A stretch of 6,792 nt of DNA, taken from positions 1 to 6,792 of the forward strand of contig CAVFUK010000163.1 of the NCBI GenBank assembly GCA_963625535.1, read 5' to 3'. The notes under the pieces were generated by a model, which saw nothing but the letters and a program-made list of their open reading frames with translations, was not told where the DNA came from and made no database searches. Source of the stretch: Phocaeicola_A sp963625535 (GTDB taxonomy: Bacteria; Bacteroidota; Bacteroidia; Bacteroidales; Bacteroidaceae). Of this stretch, positions 1-5,317 are shown one piece after another. The first letter of the stretch is position 1, and each line of letters begins with the position of its first letter. The position numbers were made by a program, and so were the translations under genes.

Positions 1-258
1 ACGCATTACCCCACGAAGCACAGCTACATACTGGAGCTGAAGCTGGCCCCGAAGAGAGAAAAGGGCATGAGCGAACAAGTTTATCTGGCCAACGTGGCAA
101 AACAATGGAGGCAGGCTGTGGAACAAATCAATCGGTATGCTGCCGCGCCGAGGGTGGAAGCCCTGCGCCAAGGCACCACATTGCATAAGGTCATCATGCA
201 GTTCGACGGCCGGGACCTGATGCGTATGGATGAGGTGACGGACGGTGCGCAAGGCTGA
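1..258 (+). CDS. C-terminal fragment of a PD-(D/E)XK nuclease-domain protein, AAA-ATPase-like/DUF1703 class (5' end outside window)
   Basis: The reading frame is open from base 1 to a TGA at 256-258, giving 85 visible residues. The internal ATG at 67 is not the likely start, because family-like sequence continues upstream of it. Visible residues 8-15 read SYILELKL, in which E-L-K fits the (D/E)xK half of a PD-(D/E)XK nuclease core. A helix with QAVEQINRYAAAP follows, then a strand (HKVIMQF) and the ending LMRMDEV. This order (ExK strand, Gln/Tyr helix, final strand) is typical of the C-terminal nuclease domain attached to AAA-ATPase-like modules in many Bacteroidetes proteins. Those proteins occur in many divergent copies per genome and their role is not established. 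The ATPase part and the first catalytic Asp would lie upstream of the window, so activity cannot be judged. The family call rests on pattern recognition of a short tail. Confidence 0.7.
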   Translation, partial: THYPTKHSYILELKLAPKREKGMSEQVYLANVAKQWRQAVEQINRYAAAPRVEALRQGTTLHKVIMQFDGRDLMRMDEVTDGAQG

Positions 259-317
259 CATTTTCAGCCGAAAAGTCCGAAAATACCGAAATCTTTGGGT
301 CGGATTCCCCTCGCCGC

Positions 318-347
318 TTGCTCATCCCGGAAAAAGCCGTACCTTTG
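318..347 (+). promoter_or_regulatory. Bacteroidetes-type promoter of the Rpn-family gene
   Basis: TACCTTTG at 340-347 matches the -7 consensus TAnnTTTG exactly. TTG at 318-320, preceded by C, lies 19 bp upstream as a partial -33 element. Transcription would begin about 30 bp before the ATG at 383. This gives the Rpn gene its own promoter and places the start codon downstream of an in-frame GTG at 245. Confidence 0.6.
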
Positions 348-382
348 TGAACGATAAAAACCTAAAAAAACGACGAGACACG

Positions 383-1357
383 ATGGGAGACAGTAATTAC
401 ATCCGATTCGACTGGGCGATGAAACGCCTGCTCCGCAACAAGGCGAACCACGCCGTGCTGGAGGGGCTGCTCTACTCCCTGCTGGGAAAGAAGATGACCA
501 TCCAACGGTTCCTCGTCGACGGCGAAAACGACCAAGAGTTTGAGTTTGACAAACAAAACCGAGCAGACATCCTCGCCGAAACAGAACAAGGTGAGCTCAT
601 CATCATCGAGATTCAGAACAGCCACGAAATCACCTACTTCCATCGCATGCTCTACGGAGTGTCCAAAGCCATCACCGAGTACATCGGCAAGGGCGACCCC
701 TACGACAAGGTGCGCAAAATCTACTCCATCAACATCGTCTACTTCGAGCTGGGACAAGGGAAGGACTACGTCTACCACGGCAAGACGGAGTTCAAGGGAG
801 TGCACGAGCCGCACGACCTGCTGAAGCTCTCCGCCCACCAGAGCGAGAAGTTCCTGGGCATTAAGGAGGCCGACATCGACCGCCGCCGCGACGCCGGCGA
901 GCTGTTTCCCGAGTACTACATCCTGCGGGTGAACGACTTCGACAAGGTGGCCGCCACCCCGCTGGACGAGTGGATAGAGTTCCTCAAGACAGGCCGCATC
1001 AGCGACACCACGCAGGCAGCCGGCCTGGCCGAAGCCCGCGAGCGCCTGCGCGTGGACTCCCTGCCCGAGAAGGAGCGCCGCGCCTACGACCGCTACATGG
1101 AGTCGGTGCGCCACATGCGCAGCCTCTTCGACACCAGCCGCGACGACGGCTACGTGGAGGGCCAAGTGGAGGGCCGCCTACAAGGCCTTAAGGAGGGCCG
1201 GGCAGAGGGGCTCGCGCAGGGCCGCGAGGAAGGGCTCGCGCAAGGTCGCGAGGAAGAACGCCTCTCCATAGCCCGCAACTTGAAGTCACTGGGCCTCAGC
1301 GTCGGTCAGATAATGGAAGCCACCGGACTGACGGAGCGACAAATCAGCGAGCTGTAA
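383..1357 (+). CDS. Rpn-family recombination-promoting nuclease / PD-(D/E)XK transposase-like protein (PDDEXK_2)
   Basis: This 324-residue protein has the layout of the Rpn/YhgA-like PDDEXK_2 family, which are DNA endonucleases linked to RecA-independent recombination and, for some E. coli members, phage defence. Residues 7-17 (IRFDWAMKRLL) are the usual N-terminal motif. The catalytic core is visible as D62 in RADI and E76-I-Q78 in IIIEIQNS, the D...ExQ variant typical of the family. The middle region, to about residue 200, contains YGVSKAITEYI and YSINIVYFEL. From about residue 254 comes a Gly/Glu-rich repeat tail (VEG, LQG, KEG, AEG, AQG, EEG), then a helical end resembling a small helix-turn-helix (SVGQIMEATGLTERQISEL). 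The start was set at 383 because an in-frame GTG at 245 overlaps the previous gene, adds 46 non-family residues and lies upstream of the promoter. The gene stands alone on its strand, about 170 bp before the next gene. All core residues are present, so it is probably functional. Confidence 0.88.
   Translation: MGDSNYIRFDWAMKRLLRNKANHAVLEGLLYSLLGKKMTIQRFLVDGENDQEFEFDKQNRADILAETEQGELIIIEIQNSHEITYFHRMLYGVSKAITEYIGKGDPYDKVRKIYSINIVYFELGQGKDYVYHGKTEFKGVHEPHDLLKLSAHQSEKFLGIKEADIDRRRDAGELFPEYYILRVNDFDKVAATPLDEWIEFLKTGRISDTTQAAGLAEARERLRVDSLPEKERRAYDRYMESVRHMRSLFDTSRDDGYVEGQVEGRLQGLKEGRAEGLAQGREEGLAQGREEERLSIARNLKSLGLSVGQIMEATGLTERQISEL
1208..1255 (+). repeat. 24-bp tandem duplication in the Rpn tail
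   Basis: Two in-frame 24-bp units (1208-1231 and 1232-1255) each encode GLAQGREE. They differ at two bases, both synonymous (CAG/CAA and GGC/GGT). They lie inside the Gly/Glu-rich hinge of the Rpn protein (residues 276-291). The synonymous differences suggest an older duplication held at the protein level. Confidence 0.85.
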
Positions 1358-1445
1358 GGCCCGGCCGGTGTGAGGATTAGCGCGCTCTGACTTTTTCCCA
1401 GGGCAAGTCAGTCCGTCACCGCCCGACCTCCGCGCCGTGGCCGCA

Positions 1446-1479
1446 CGGTGAAGCGCCCCGCCCCACTGGCGTTTCACCG
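1446..1479 (+). other. Stable inverted repeat between the Rpn gene and the next gene
   Basis: A 12-bp arm, CGGTGAAGCGCC (1446-1457), pairs with GGCGTTTCACCG (1468-1479) through a 10-nt loop with a single G-T wobble. No T-run follows on either strand, so it is not a classical intrinsic terminator. It could end the Rpn transcript, form a leader structure for the gene at 1530, or be a protein-binding site. The 1358-1529 gap otherwise shows only a weaker 7-bp inverted repeat (1387-1393 with 1405-1411) and an A/T-rich leader from about 1481. Confidence 0.45.
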
Positions 1480-1529
1480 GATAAAGAGGAACTAAATCAC
1501 TATTATAACAACCTTAAAACTATAAACAA

Positions 1530-1997
1530 ATGGAAGGATTAGACCAAGACATTATCTTAGGCATGGTGAGCACCCGCAACGACCGCATCATGAAGGAATA
1601 CAAGGAGCACAACGAGCAGCTTGAGAATTCCCCTGAATATAAAAGAGTGATTGACGAGGTGATGAGGGAAGCGTACACGTCTTACGTCAACTGGCGTTTG
1701 GAAGAAGAGAAAGGCTTTTTGGAAAATGACCTCGAGGAAATCGCAAAGAAGCTGGACCAGCTGAAGGAAGAGAAGGTGCTGCGCAACGACAATTGGCGTA
1801 CATTTCTATTATCGTCGGTAGACACGGAAGCCAAGCGATGGTACGAGGGAAAATCGCGCCTTGAAAAGGCTGCGAAAGAGGCCCAAAAAACCCTTAAGGC
1901 CGACCCGAAACAGGCTGCCCTAATGTTCCGTGAGATGGGAATGTGCCATTCAATTTGGTGGAGTAAGCAGAAGTTACTGCACTTTGATCAGCCATAA
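1530..1997 (+). CDS. Hypothetical charged, helical protein (unrecognised)
   Basis: I do not recognise this 155-residue protein. It has no signal peptide or membrane segment and should be cytoplasmic. It is rich in Glu and Lys and looks almost entirely helical. Residues about 16-85 (for example DLEEIAKKLDQLKEEK) have heptad-like spacing suggesting a coiled coil. A second charged helix spans about 98-122. The C-terminal part is different, with clustered aromatics around MCHSIWWSK (residues 138-146) and an ending of LLHFDQP. The ATG at 1530 follows an A/T-rich leader (1481-1529) typical of Bacteroidetes, and no clear TAnnTTTG box was found upstream. It sits between an Rpn nuclease gene and a toxin-antitoxin pair and converges on the toxin with about 85 bp between stops. 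Its codon use and base composition look coding. Its being a real gene is likely, but its function is unknown. Confidence 0.7.
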   Translation: MEGLDQDIILGMVSTRNDRIMKEYKEHNEQLENSPEYKRVIDEVMREAYTSYVNWRLEEEKGFLENDLEEIAKKLDQLKEEKVLRNDNWRTFLLSSVDTEAKRWYEGKSRLEKAAKEAQKTLKADPKQAALMFREMGMCHSIWWSKQKLLHFDQP

Positions 1998-2082
1998 TTT
2001 CTTTCTTTTGTTTTGCAGTTCATTCGAAGAATGATTCCATAGCGATAGAGCCCAAGCTTACTTCCCCGTATAGAACCATATT

Positions 2083-2352
2083 TTAGAATAATTCGGAATG
2101 AGTCCCTAACCTAATCAGCTTTATTAGTTCCTTACTTTCATCGAACCAAATCAGAAGCAAGTCATTTTCCACATGACACTCCATGTACCCTTTGTAGCCG
2201 CCTATAAGCAAATGAGGGTTGTACTCCTGTGGCACCGTCCCAGTCGCCTGCAATCGTTCCAGCACTAATTGCAAACTTGCGATTTTCTTAGGGTTGTTTT
2301 GGATGCGTTTCAAGTCTTTTTTTGAATTGGCTTGTTTGTTTCAGTTTCTCAT
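2083..2352 (-). pseudogene. YafQ-family (RelE superfamily) mRNA-interferase toxin, disrupted at its 5' end
   Basis: The frame from a TTG at 2313 to the TAA at 2083 encodes 76 residues that match the body of YafQ-type ribosome-dependent mRNA interferases. They include H34 (YNPH), E45-C46-H47, D51 and the end GTHSELF with H72 and F76, equivalent to the catalytic or conserved residues of E. coli YafQ. The Trp usually following the Asp is Leu here. About 14 N-terminal residues are missing. The expected start is the ATG at 2352-2350, which overlaps the antitoxin stop as ATGA, but this frame meets TGA at 2343-2341, its fourth codon. Another frame over 2350-2318 reads EKLKQTSQFKK, which resembles the family N-terminus but has no ATG, GTG or TTG start and joins the body only if one A is removed from the seven-A run (T's at 2317-2323 on the plus strand). 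I therefore call it inactivated or sequence-error-affected. A short TTG-initiated product is possible but would lack the first helix. Confidence 0.6.
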
Positions 2353-2594
2353 AACGATGCGACGTAATCCTTGAAGTGGTTCAAGTCGAGCGTTTCAAGT
2401 TCTTCTCCGCTTTCGGCTTCGCGCATCGCCTTTAGGGTCGTCGCGTTCGGTTTGCGGCAGACAACATCCATCAGTGTGCTTTCTACGAAGTTATTGAGGC
2501 TCCGGTTTTCCTCTTTCGCCACTTCCTGCAAACGTTGCAGCAAGTCTGTTCGAAGCCGGAACGAGGTTTGTTTTCTTTCTACTGTTGCTCCCAT
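2349..2594 (-). CDS. Ribbon-helix-helix antitoxin of a type II toxin-antitoxin pair
   Basis: This 81-residue protein is the likely partner of the YafQ-type toxin immediately downstream. Residues 8-14 (KQTSFRL) form the DNA-contacting beta strand, 15-29 the first helix and 31-46 (RSLNNFVESTLMDVV) the second helix of a ribbon-helix-helix fold. Residues about 50-81 form an acidic tail (MREAESGEELETLDLNHFKD) of the kind that wraps the toxin. In this family the antitoxin neutralises the toxin and represses the shared promoter as a dimer. An in-frame TTG three codons upstream (2603) is less likely than the ATG at 2594. The stop overlaps the ATG expected for the toxin, the usual arrangement for translational coupling. 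The gene appears intact although the toxin frame is not. Local G+C is low compared with the operon to the right. Confidence 0.82.
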   Translation of the reverse strand: MGATVERKQTSFRLRTDLLQRLQEVAKEENRSLNNFVESTLMDVVCRKPNATTLKAMREAESGEELETLDLNHFKDYVASL

Positions 2595-2596
2595 AC

Positions 2597-2648
2597 GATA
2601 CAATGTATTATTTAATGATGCAAATGTAGTGCATTTGTATCACAACCT
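2597..2648 (-). promoter_or_regulatory. Toxin-antitoxin promoter with overlapping palindromic operator
   Basis: On the minus strand TACATTTG (2628-2621) matches the -7 consensus TAnnTTTG. A TTG about 20 bp upstream, near 2649, can serve as the -33 element. Over the -7 box lies an inverted repeat with arms GATGCAAATG (2617-2626) and CATTTGTATC (2632-2641), 9 of 10 positions pairing across a 5-bp spacer. A second, smaller palindrome, ATACA-A-TGTAT, lies at 2598-2608 just upstream of the ATG. Both carry a GATACAA(A)TG-like half-site, as expected for cooperative binding by a ribbon-helix-helix antitoxin. Binding is inferred, not shown. Confidence 0.6.
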
Positions 2649-2706
2649 CAAGGAAAAGCCTCGATAATTTTATACAGCTCAGCGCGCATCCGGAGCGATG
2701 GGCAAC

Positions 2707-2745
2707 AAAAAAAAGAGGCGACTCCATTGGAAATCGTCCCTTTTT
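2707..2745 (-). terminator. Intrinsic terminator of tRNA-Val
   Basis: Downstream of the tRNA, minus-strand GGGACGATT (2740-2732) pairs with AGTCGCCTC (2723-2715), with one mismatch and two wobbles, around a short loop. Eight T's follow (2714-2707). Five A's precede the stem and could extend pairing into the T-run. This should stop tRNA transcription before the toxin-antitoxin promoter. Confidence 0.75.
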
Positions 2746-2759
2746 ACCCATCTAGTTCG

Positions 2760-2834
2760 TGGGCGTTGACGGATTCGAACCGCCGACCCTCTGCTTGTAA
2801 GGCAGATGCTCTGAACCAGCTGAGCTAAACGCCC
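2760..2834 (-). tRNA. tRNA-Val (anticodon TAC)
   Basis: Read on the minus strand, the gene begins GGGCGTTTAGCTCAGCTGG and ends at discriminator A (2760). The 7-bp acceptor stem is GGGCGTT/AACGCCC, and the D arm contains AGCTCAGCTGG. The anticodon stem TCTGC/GCAGA encloses the loop CTTACAA, giving anticodon TAC (reads GUA and related Val codons). The variable loop is GGGTC, and the T arm GGCGG-TTCGAAT-CCGTC has the standard TTCGA loop. All stems pair, with one G-T in the T stem. The 3' CCA is not encoded and would be added after transcription. It has its own promoter and terminator. Confidence 0.95.
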
Positions 2835-2854
2835 GTGCTTCTTGAAAGCGGGTG

Positions 2855-2886
2855 CAAAGATAAGGCGTTCGCCCTTACCCTCCAAA
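2855..2886 (-). promoter_or_regulatory. Promoter of tRNA-Val
   Basis: On the minus strand TTTG (2886-2883), a 20-bp spacer and TATCTTTG (2862-2855) match the Bacteroidetes consensus TTTG-N19-21-TAnnTTTG completely. The tRNA 5' end is 21 bp downstream of the -7 box, leaving a short leader to be trimmed by RNase P. Confidence 0.85.
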
Positions 2887-2955
2887 CTTTTCAAGAAGTT
2901 TTTTCTCAACTTTTTAACCTCGCACGACTTAATGCGCTAGGGAGCAACGACTTAC

Positions 2956-3028
2956 GTTTCTCAAAGACTAAGAGACGAAGAGAAACCCGAGGAGAACCTC
3001 GGAAAGGGTTCGAGGGACAAAGTCCCTC
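2956..3028. other. Cluster of short perfect hairpins in the pdxA-tRNA gap
   Basis: The 2887-3118 stretch has no convincing gene. It holds three closely spaced inverted repeats: GTTTCTC (2956-2962) with GAGAAAC (2980-2986); CCGAGG-AGAA-CCTCGG (2987-3002), which abuts the first; and GAGGGAC-AAA-GTCCCTC (3012-3028). All arms pair perfectly. The cluster lies downstream of pdxA in the direction of transcription and upstream of the tRNA promoter. It could be the structured 3' end of the rlmN operon transcript, a small RNA, or a remnant repetitive element. The sequence does not decide between these. Confidence 0.5.
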
Positions 3029-3035
3029 TACACCA

Positions 3036-3087
3036 ATAAAAGTCGAGGGGGAACCGCCCGACCAACCAAGGCCGACGCGACTCCCCC
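3036..3087 (-). terminator. Candidate terminator of the rlmN-pdxA operon
   Basis: About 30 bp past the pdxA stop, minus-strand GGGGGA (3087-3082) pairs with TCCCCC (3052-3047). A partial inner stem forms between GGCC-type and GGTCGG-type sequences, and TCGACTTTTATT follows. The T-run is short and the inner stem imperfect. An eight-T run directly after the stop codon (3116-3109) lacks an obvious hairpin. Confidence 0.35.
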
Positions 3088-3118
3088 GAACTACAATAAA
3101 TCTGGAAGAAAAAAAACC

Positions 3119-4219
3119 TTACAACGTCTCGTCCTCCACAGCGTCCAGCTTCAGCTTGTCACTGTCGTCGCGCTTCTCGTAGTACTGCTTGCGCAGGGGG
3201 TTCTTCCGCGCCTCCTTGTCGCGCTGACGGTTGCGGAACACGTCGATGGCCACGTAGAGGGCCTGGCGGAACGACTCCTCGGAGGCCGTGCCCTTGCCGG
3301 CAATGTCGTAGGCCGTGCCGTGGGCGGGCGACGTGCGCACGATGGGCAGGCCGGCGGTGTAGTTCACCCCGTCGTCCATCACCAGCGCCTTGAAGGGGGC
3401 CAAACCCTGGTCGTGGTACATGGCCAGCACGCCGTCGAAGTGGGTGTAGGAGCGCGAGCCGAAGAATCCGTCGGCGGCGTAGGGGCCGAAGCACTGCACT
3501 CCCTCGGCCACCATCTCGCTGATGGCGGGGGCGATTACGTCGCGCTCCTCGGTGCCGATGAGCCCGTCGTCGCCGGCGTGGGGGTTGAGCGCCAGCACGG
3601 CGATGCGCGGACGGCCGATGTTGAAGTCGCGCCGCAGGGATTGGTTGAAGATGGAGAGTTTCTCCTTAATCAGCTCCTTGGTGATGGACGAGGCAATGTC
3701 CTTCACCGCCACGTGGGTGGTGACGAGCGCCACGCGCAGGTCGTCGTTCATCAGTATCATCAGCGCCTTGGCTCCGTTGCCGGCCCGCTCCTGGATGTAC
3801 TCGGTGTGGCCGGGGAAGTGGAACAGCTCGCTCTGGATGGTGTTCTTGTTGATGGGGGCCGTCACCAGCACGTCGATGAGCCCCTCGCGGTAGTCCATCA
3901 GGGCGCGCTCCAGCGCGTCGAGCGCCGCCTTGCCAGCCTCGGGGGCGGGCTTGCCGAACTCCACCTTCACCTCGTCGTCGCAGCAGTTGACGATGTTGAG
4001 CCGGCTGTCCGACGCGTCGCCGGCGGAGGCGATGGAGCTGAAGTTGGTCTGCAGCTCGAGGGCCTTGCGGTGGTACGTTGCCACCTTGGACGAGCCGTAG
4101 ATGATGGGGGTGCAGAGCTCCAGCATGGTGGGGTCGGCGAAAGCCTTCAGGATGACCTCGTAGCCCACGCCGTTGATGTCGCCTTGCGTGATTCCTATGC
4201 GTATTTTGTTCTTTTCCAT
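3119..4219 (-). CDS. pdxA: 4-hydroxythreonine-4-phosphate dehydrogenase
   Basis: PdxA oxidises 4-phosphohydroxy-L-threonine with NAD+. Its product decarboxylates to the aminoacetone phosphate that PdxJ condenses with deoxyxylulose 5-phosphate to form pyridoxine 5'-phosphate, so this is DXP-dependent vitamin B6 synthesis in the cytoplasm. The 366-residue protein begins with IRIGITQGDINGVGYEV. FPGHTEY (H138) is the substrate-site motif. The three metal-binding histidines are H169 (TTHVAV), H214 (LNPHAGDDG) and H269 (MYHDQGLAPFK). RTSPAHGTAYDIAG (295-308) is the conserved C-terminal signature. No key residue is missing. It is somewhat longer than E. coli PdxA (about 330 residues), mainly because of a charged C-terminal extension after about residue 335, which I associate with Bacteroidales homologues. 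It is the last gene of the rlmN operon, 33 bp after the lipoprotein gene, and no separate promoter was seen. Confidence 0.96.
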   Translation of the reverse strand: MEKNKIRIGITQGDINGVGYEVILKAFADPTMLELCTPIIYGSSKVATYHRKALELQTNFSSIASAGDASDSRLNIVNCCDDEVKVEFGKPAPEAGKAALDALERALMDYREGLIDVLVTAPINKNTIQSELFHFPGHTEYIQERAGNGAKALMILMNDDLRVALVTTHVAVKDIASSITKELIKEKLSIFNQSLRRDFNIGRPRIAVLALNPHAGDDGLIGTEERDVIAPAISEMVAEGVQCFGPYAADGFFGSRSYTHFDGVLAMYHDQGLAPFKALVMDDGVNYTAGLPIVRTSPAHGTAYDIAGKGTASEESFRQALYVAIDVFRNRQRDKEARKNPLRKQYYEKRDDSDKLKLDAVEDETL

Positions 4220-4253
4220 AACTGTGATTTATATGCTTGTGAGTGTAAGTATG

Positions 4254-5312
4254 TTAGTTCTTTTCTGACTGTTTCTCGGCCGGGGTCTCCTCGGCTCCCT
4301 CCACGGGCAGTTCGCCGGCCTGCTCCTCGTCGGGCAGGGTGAGGGTGTAGAGCGAAGCCTCCATCATGCGCATGAGGTTGCGCTTGAGCTTGTCGGGCGA
4401 GTAGATGAAGGCCTCCACCACCACCACGCGTCCGTTGGCCTTGTCCACACGCGAGTGGGCTACGAACGGGCCGCCCATCATGTCGCCCTTCATGGCCCAC
4501 AGGCCGCGGGCCTCCTGGGCGTAGTCGCCGCGCACGGCAATGTCCTGCGTCTCCACGTAGAGGGTGTCCGTCATCATGTACATTCCCTCGCGGGCGCCGG
4601 GCAGGTTACGCTCCATCACGGAGTCGCGCTTGTGGATGTAGTAGTCGCGCGTGAAGGTACGGGTGTCGGTGTAGGGGTAGGAGTAGACCACGATGTTCAT
4701 GTCGCTGGTGGCGGAGTTGGTGGAGCCCCAGAAGAAGTCCTTGCCCACCTTGTAGAAGGCGAGCTCGGTGGGCACCCACACCTTGCAGTGGAAGATGCTG
4801 TCGACCTTGCGCTCCACCAGGTCGCTGTGCTTCTCCTTCAGGGCGCTTATCTGGCGGTTCATCTCGGCGCTGACGAAGAAGTTGAGGATGGTCTGGCGGT
4901 TGCGGGTGACGAACTGGCGGAACTCCTCCTCGTCGGGGGCCTGTATGTTCATGATCATCTGCGGCTGGGCGTAGGCGTTGCGCACGTACTTCAGCTTGCC
5001 CTGGGTGTAGGTGGGCTTGATGTCCACCACGATGATGTTGCGGAAGATGCGGAACGTGCGGTCGAAGTCGTCGGGCGCCACGTTGGAGATGCGGAACGAG
5101 CGTTCGCTTTGGGGCAGGCCGGGCACGTCGGTGTCGAGCACGTCGAACAGGGCCCGTCCGGCGGGGCGTTGCCACAGGTCCTTGTCCACCACCACCAGCA
5201 TCTCGTAGGCGCGGCCGCTGGACTTGGGTGTGAAGATGGTGCCGTGCTTGCAGGCACCGAAGAGCAGAGCCGCAGTGAGGATGCTCAGGTATGAGAATAC
5301 GGTTTTCTTCAT
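4254..5312 (-). CDS. DUF4837 family lipoprotein of unknown function
   Basis: This 352-residue protein starts with a lipoprotein signal peptide: MKK, a hydrophobic stretch and LLFGAC, with lipidation expected at C21. The -3 residue is Phe, which is less canonical. Residues after the Cys (KHGTIF) lack the acidic cluster of the Bacteroidetes surface-export signal, so a periplasm-facing location is more likely. The mature part resembles the DUF4837 family found in Bacteroidetes: GRAYEMLVVVDKDLW (33-47), ISNVAPDDFDRTFRIFRNI, a middle helical region with FVTRNRQTILNFF, and WAMKGDMMGGPFVAHSR near the end. The last 25 or so residues are a Glu/Pro-rich tail of low complexity. No enzymatic motif is visible and no role is established. 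It is translated from the same mRNA as rlmN, whose stop is 5 bp upstream, and pdxA follows, so expression is probably coupled to them. The family call is by resemblance. Confidence 0.85.
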   Translation of the reverse strand: MKKTVFSYLSILTAALLFGACKHGTIFTPKSSGRAYEMLVVVDKDLWQRPAGRALFDVLDTDVPGLPQSERSFRISNVAPDDFDRTFRIFRNIIVVDIKPTYTQGKLKYVRNAYAQPQMIMNIQAPDEEEFRQFVTRNRQTILNFFVSAEMNRQISALKEKHSDLVERKVDSIFHCKVWVPTELAFYKVGKDFFWGSTNSATSDMNIVVYSYPYTDTRTFTRDYYIHKRDSVMERNLPGAREGMYMMTDTLYVETQDIAVRGDYAQEARGLWAMKGDMMGGPFVAHSRVDKANGRVVVVEAFIYSPDKLKRNLMRMMEASLYTLTLPDEEQAGELPVEGAEETPAEKQSEKN

Positions 5313-5317
5313 AATGT

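Noticed and set aside
253..269. GGCTGA-CATTT-TCAGCC hairpin at the end of the first gene as a terminator
   Set aside because: The 6-bp stem overlaps the stop codon and no T-run follows. Too weak to annotate.
245..382. N-terminal extension of the Rpn gene from GTG at 245
   Set aside because: It overlaps the preceding gene, does not resemble the family N-terminus and contains the TACCTTTG promoter box. The ATG at 383 fits better.
362..1165. Long minus-strand open frame opposite the Rpn gene
   Set aside because: It is antisense to a gene with clear catalytic motifs. Its Val/Leu/His-rich composition is typical of a shadow frame in G+C-rich DNA.
2020..2034. Palindrome TCATTC-GAA-GAATGA between the convergent genes as a terminator
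   Set aside because: Short A/T-rich stem without an adjacent T-run on either strand. It may be chance.
2371..2667. Plus-strand open frame opposite the antitoxin
   Set aside because: Ser/Arg-rich shadow of the antitoxin gene that also runs through its promoter and operator.
2760..2834. tRNA-Val as a proven integration site
   Set aside because: No direct repeat of its 3' end and no integrase were found in the window. Kept only as a hypothesis.
2679..2909. Minus-strand open frame across tRNA-Val
   Set aside because: It translates through the tRNA, its terminator and its promoter, so it is an accidental frame.
3320..4342. Long plus-strand open frame opposite pdxA
   Set aside because: Low-complexity Gly/Val/His-rich shadow of pdxA codon bias with no recognisable domain.
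4455..5294. Long plus-strand open frame opposite the lipoprotein gene
   Set aside because: Shadow frame; the minus strand has the signal peptide and family-like sequence.
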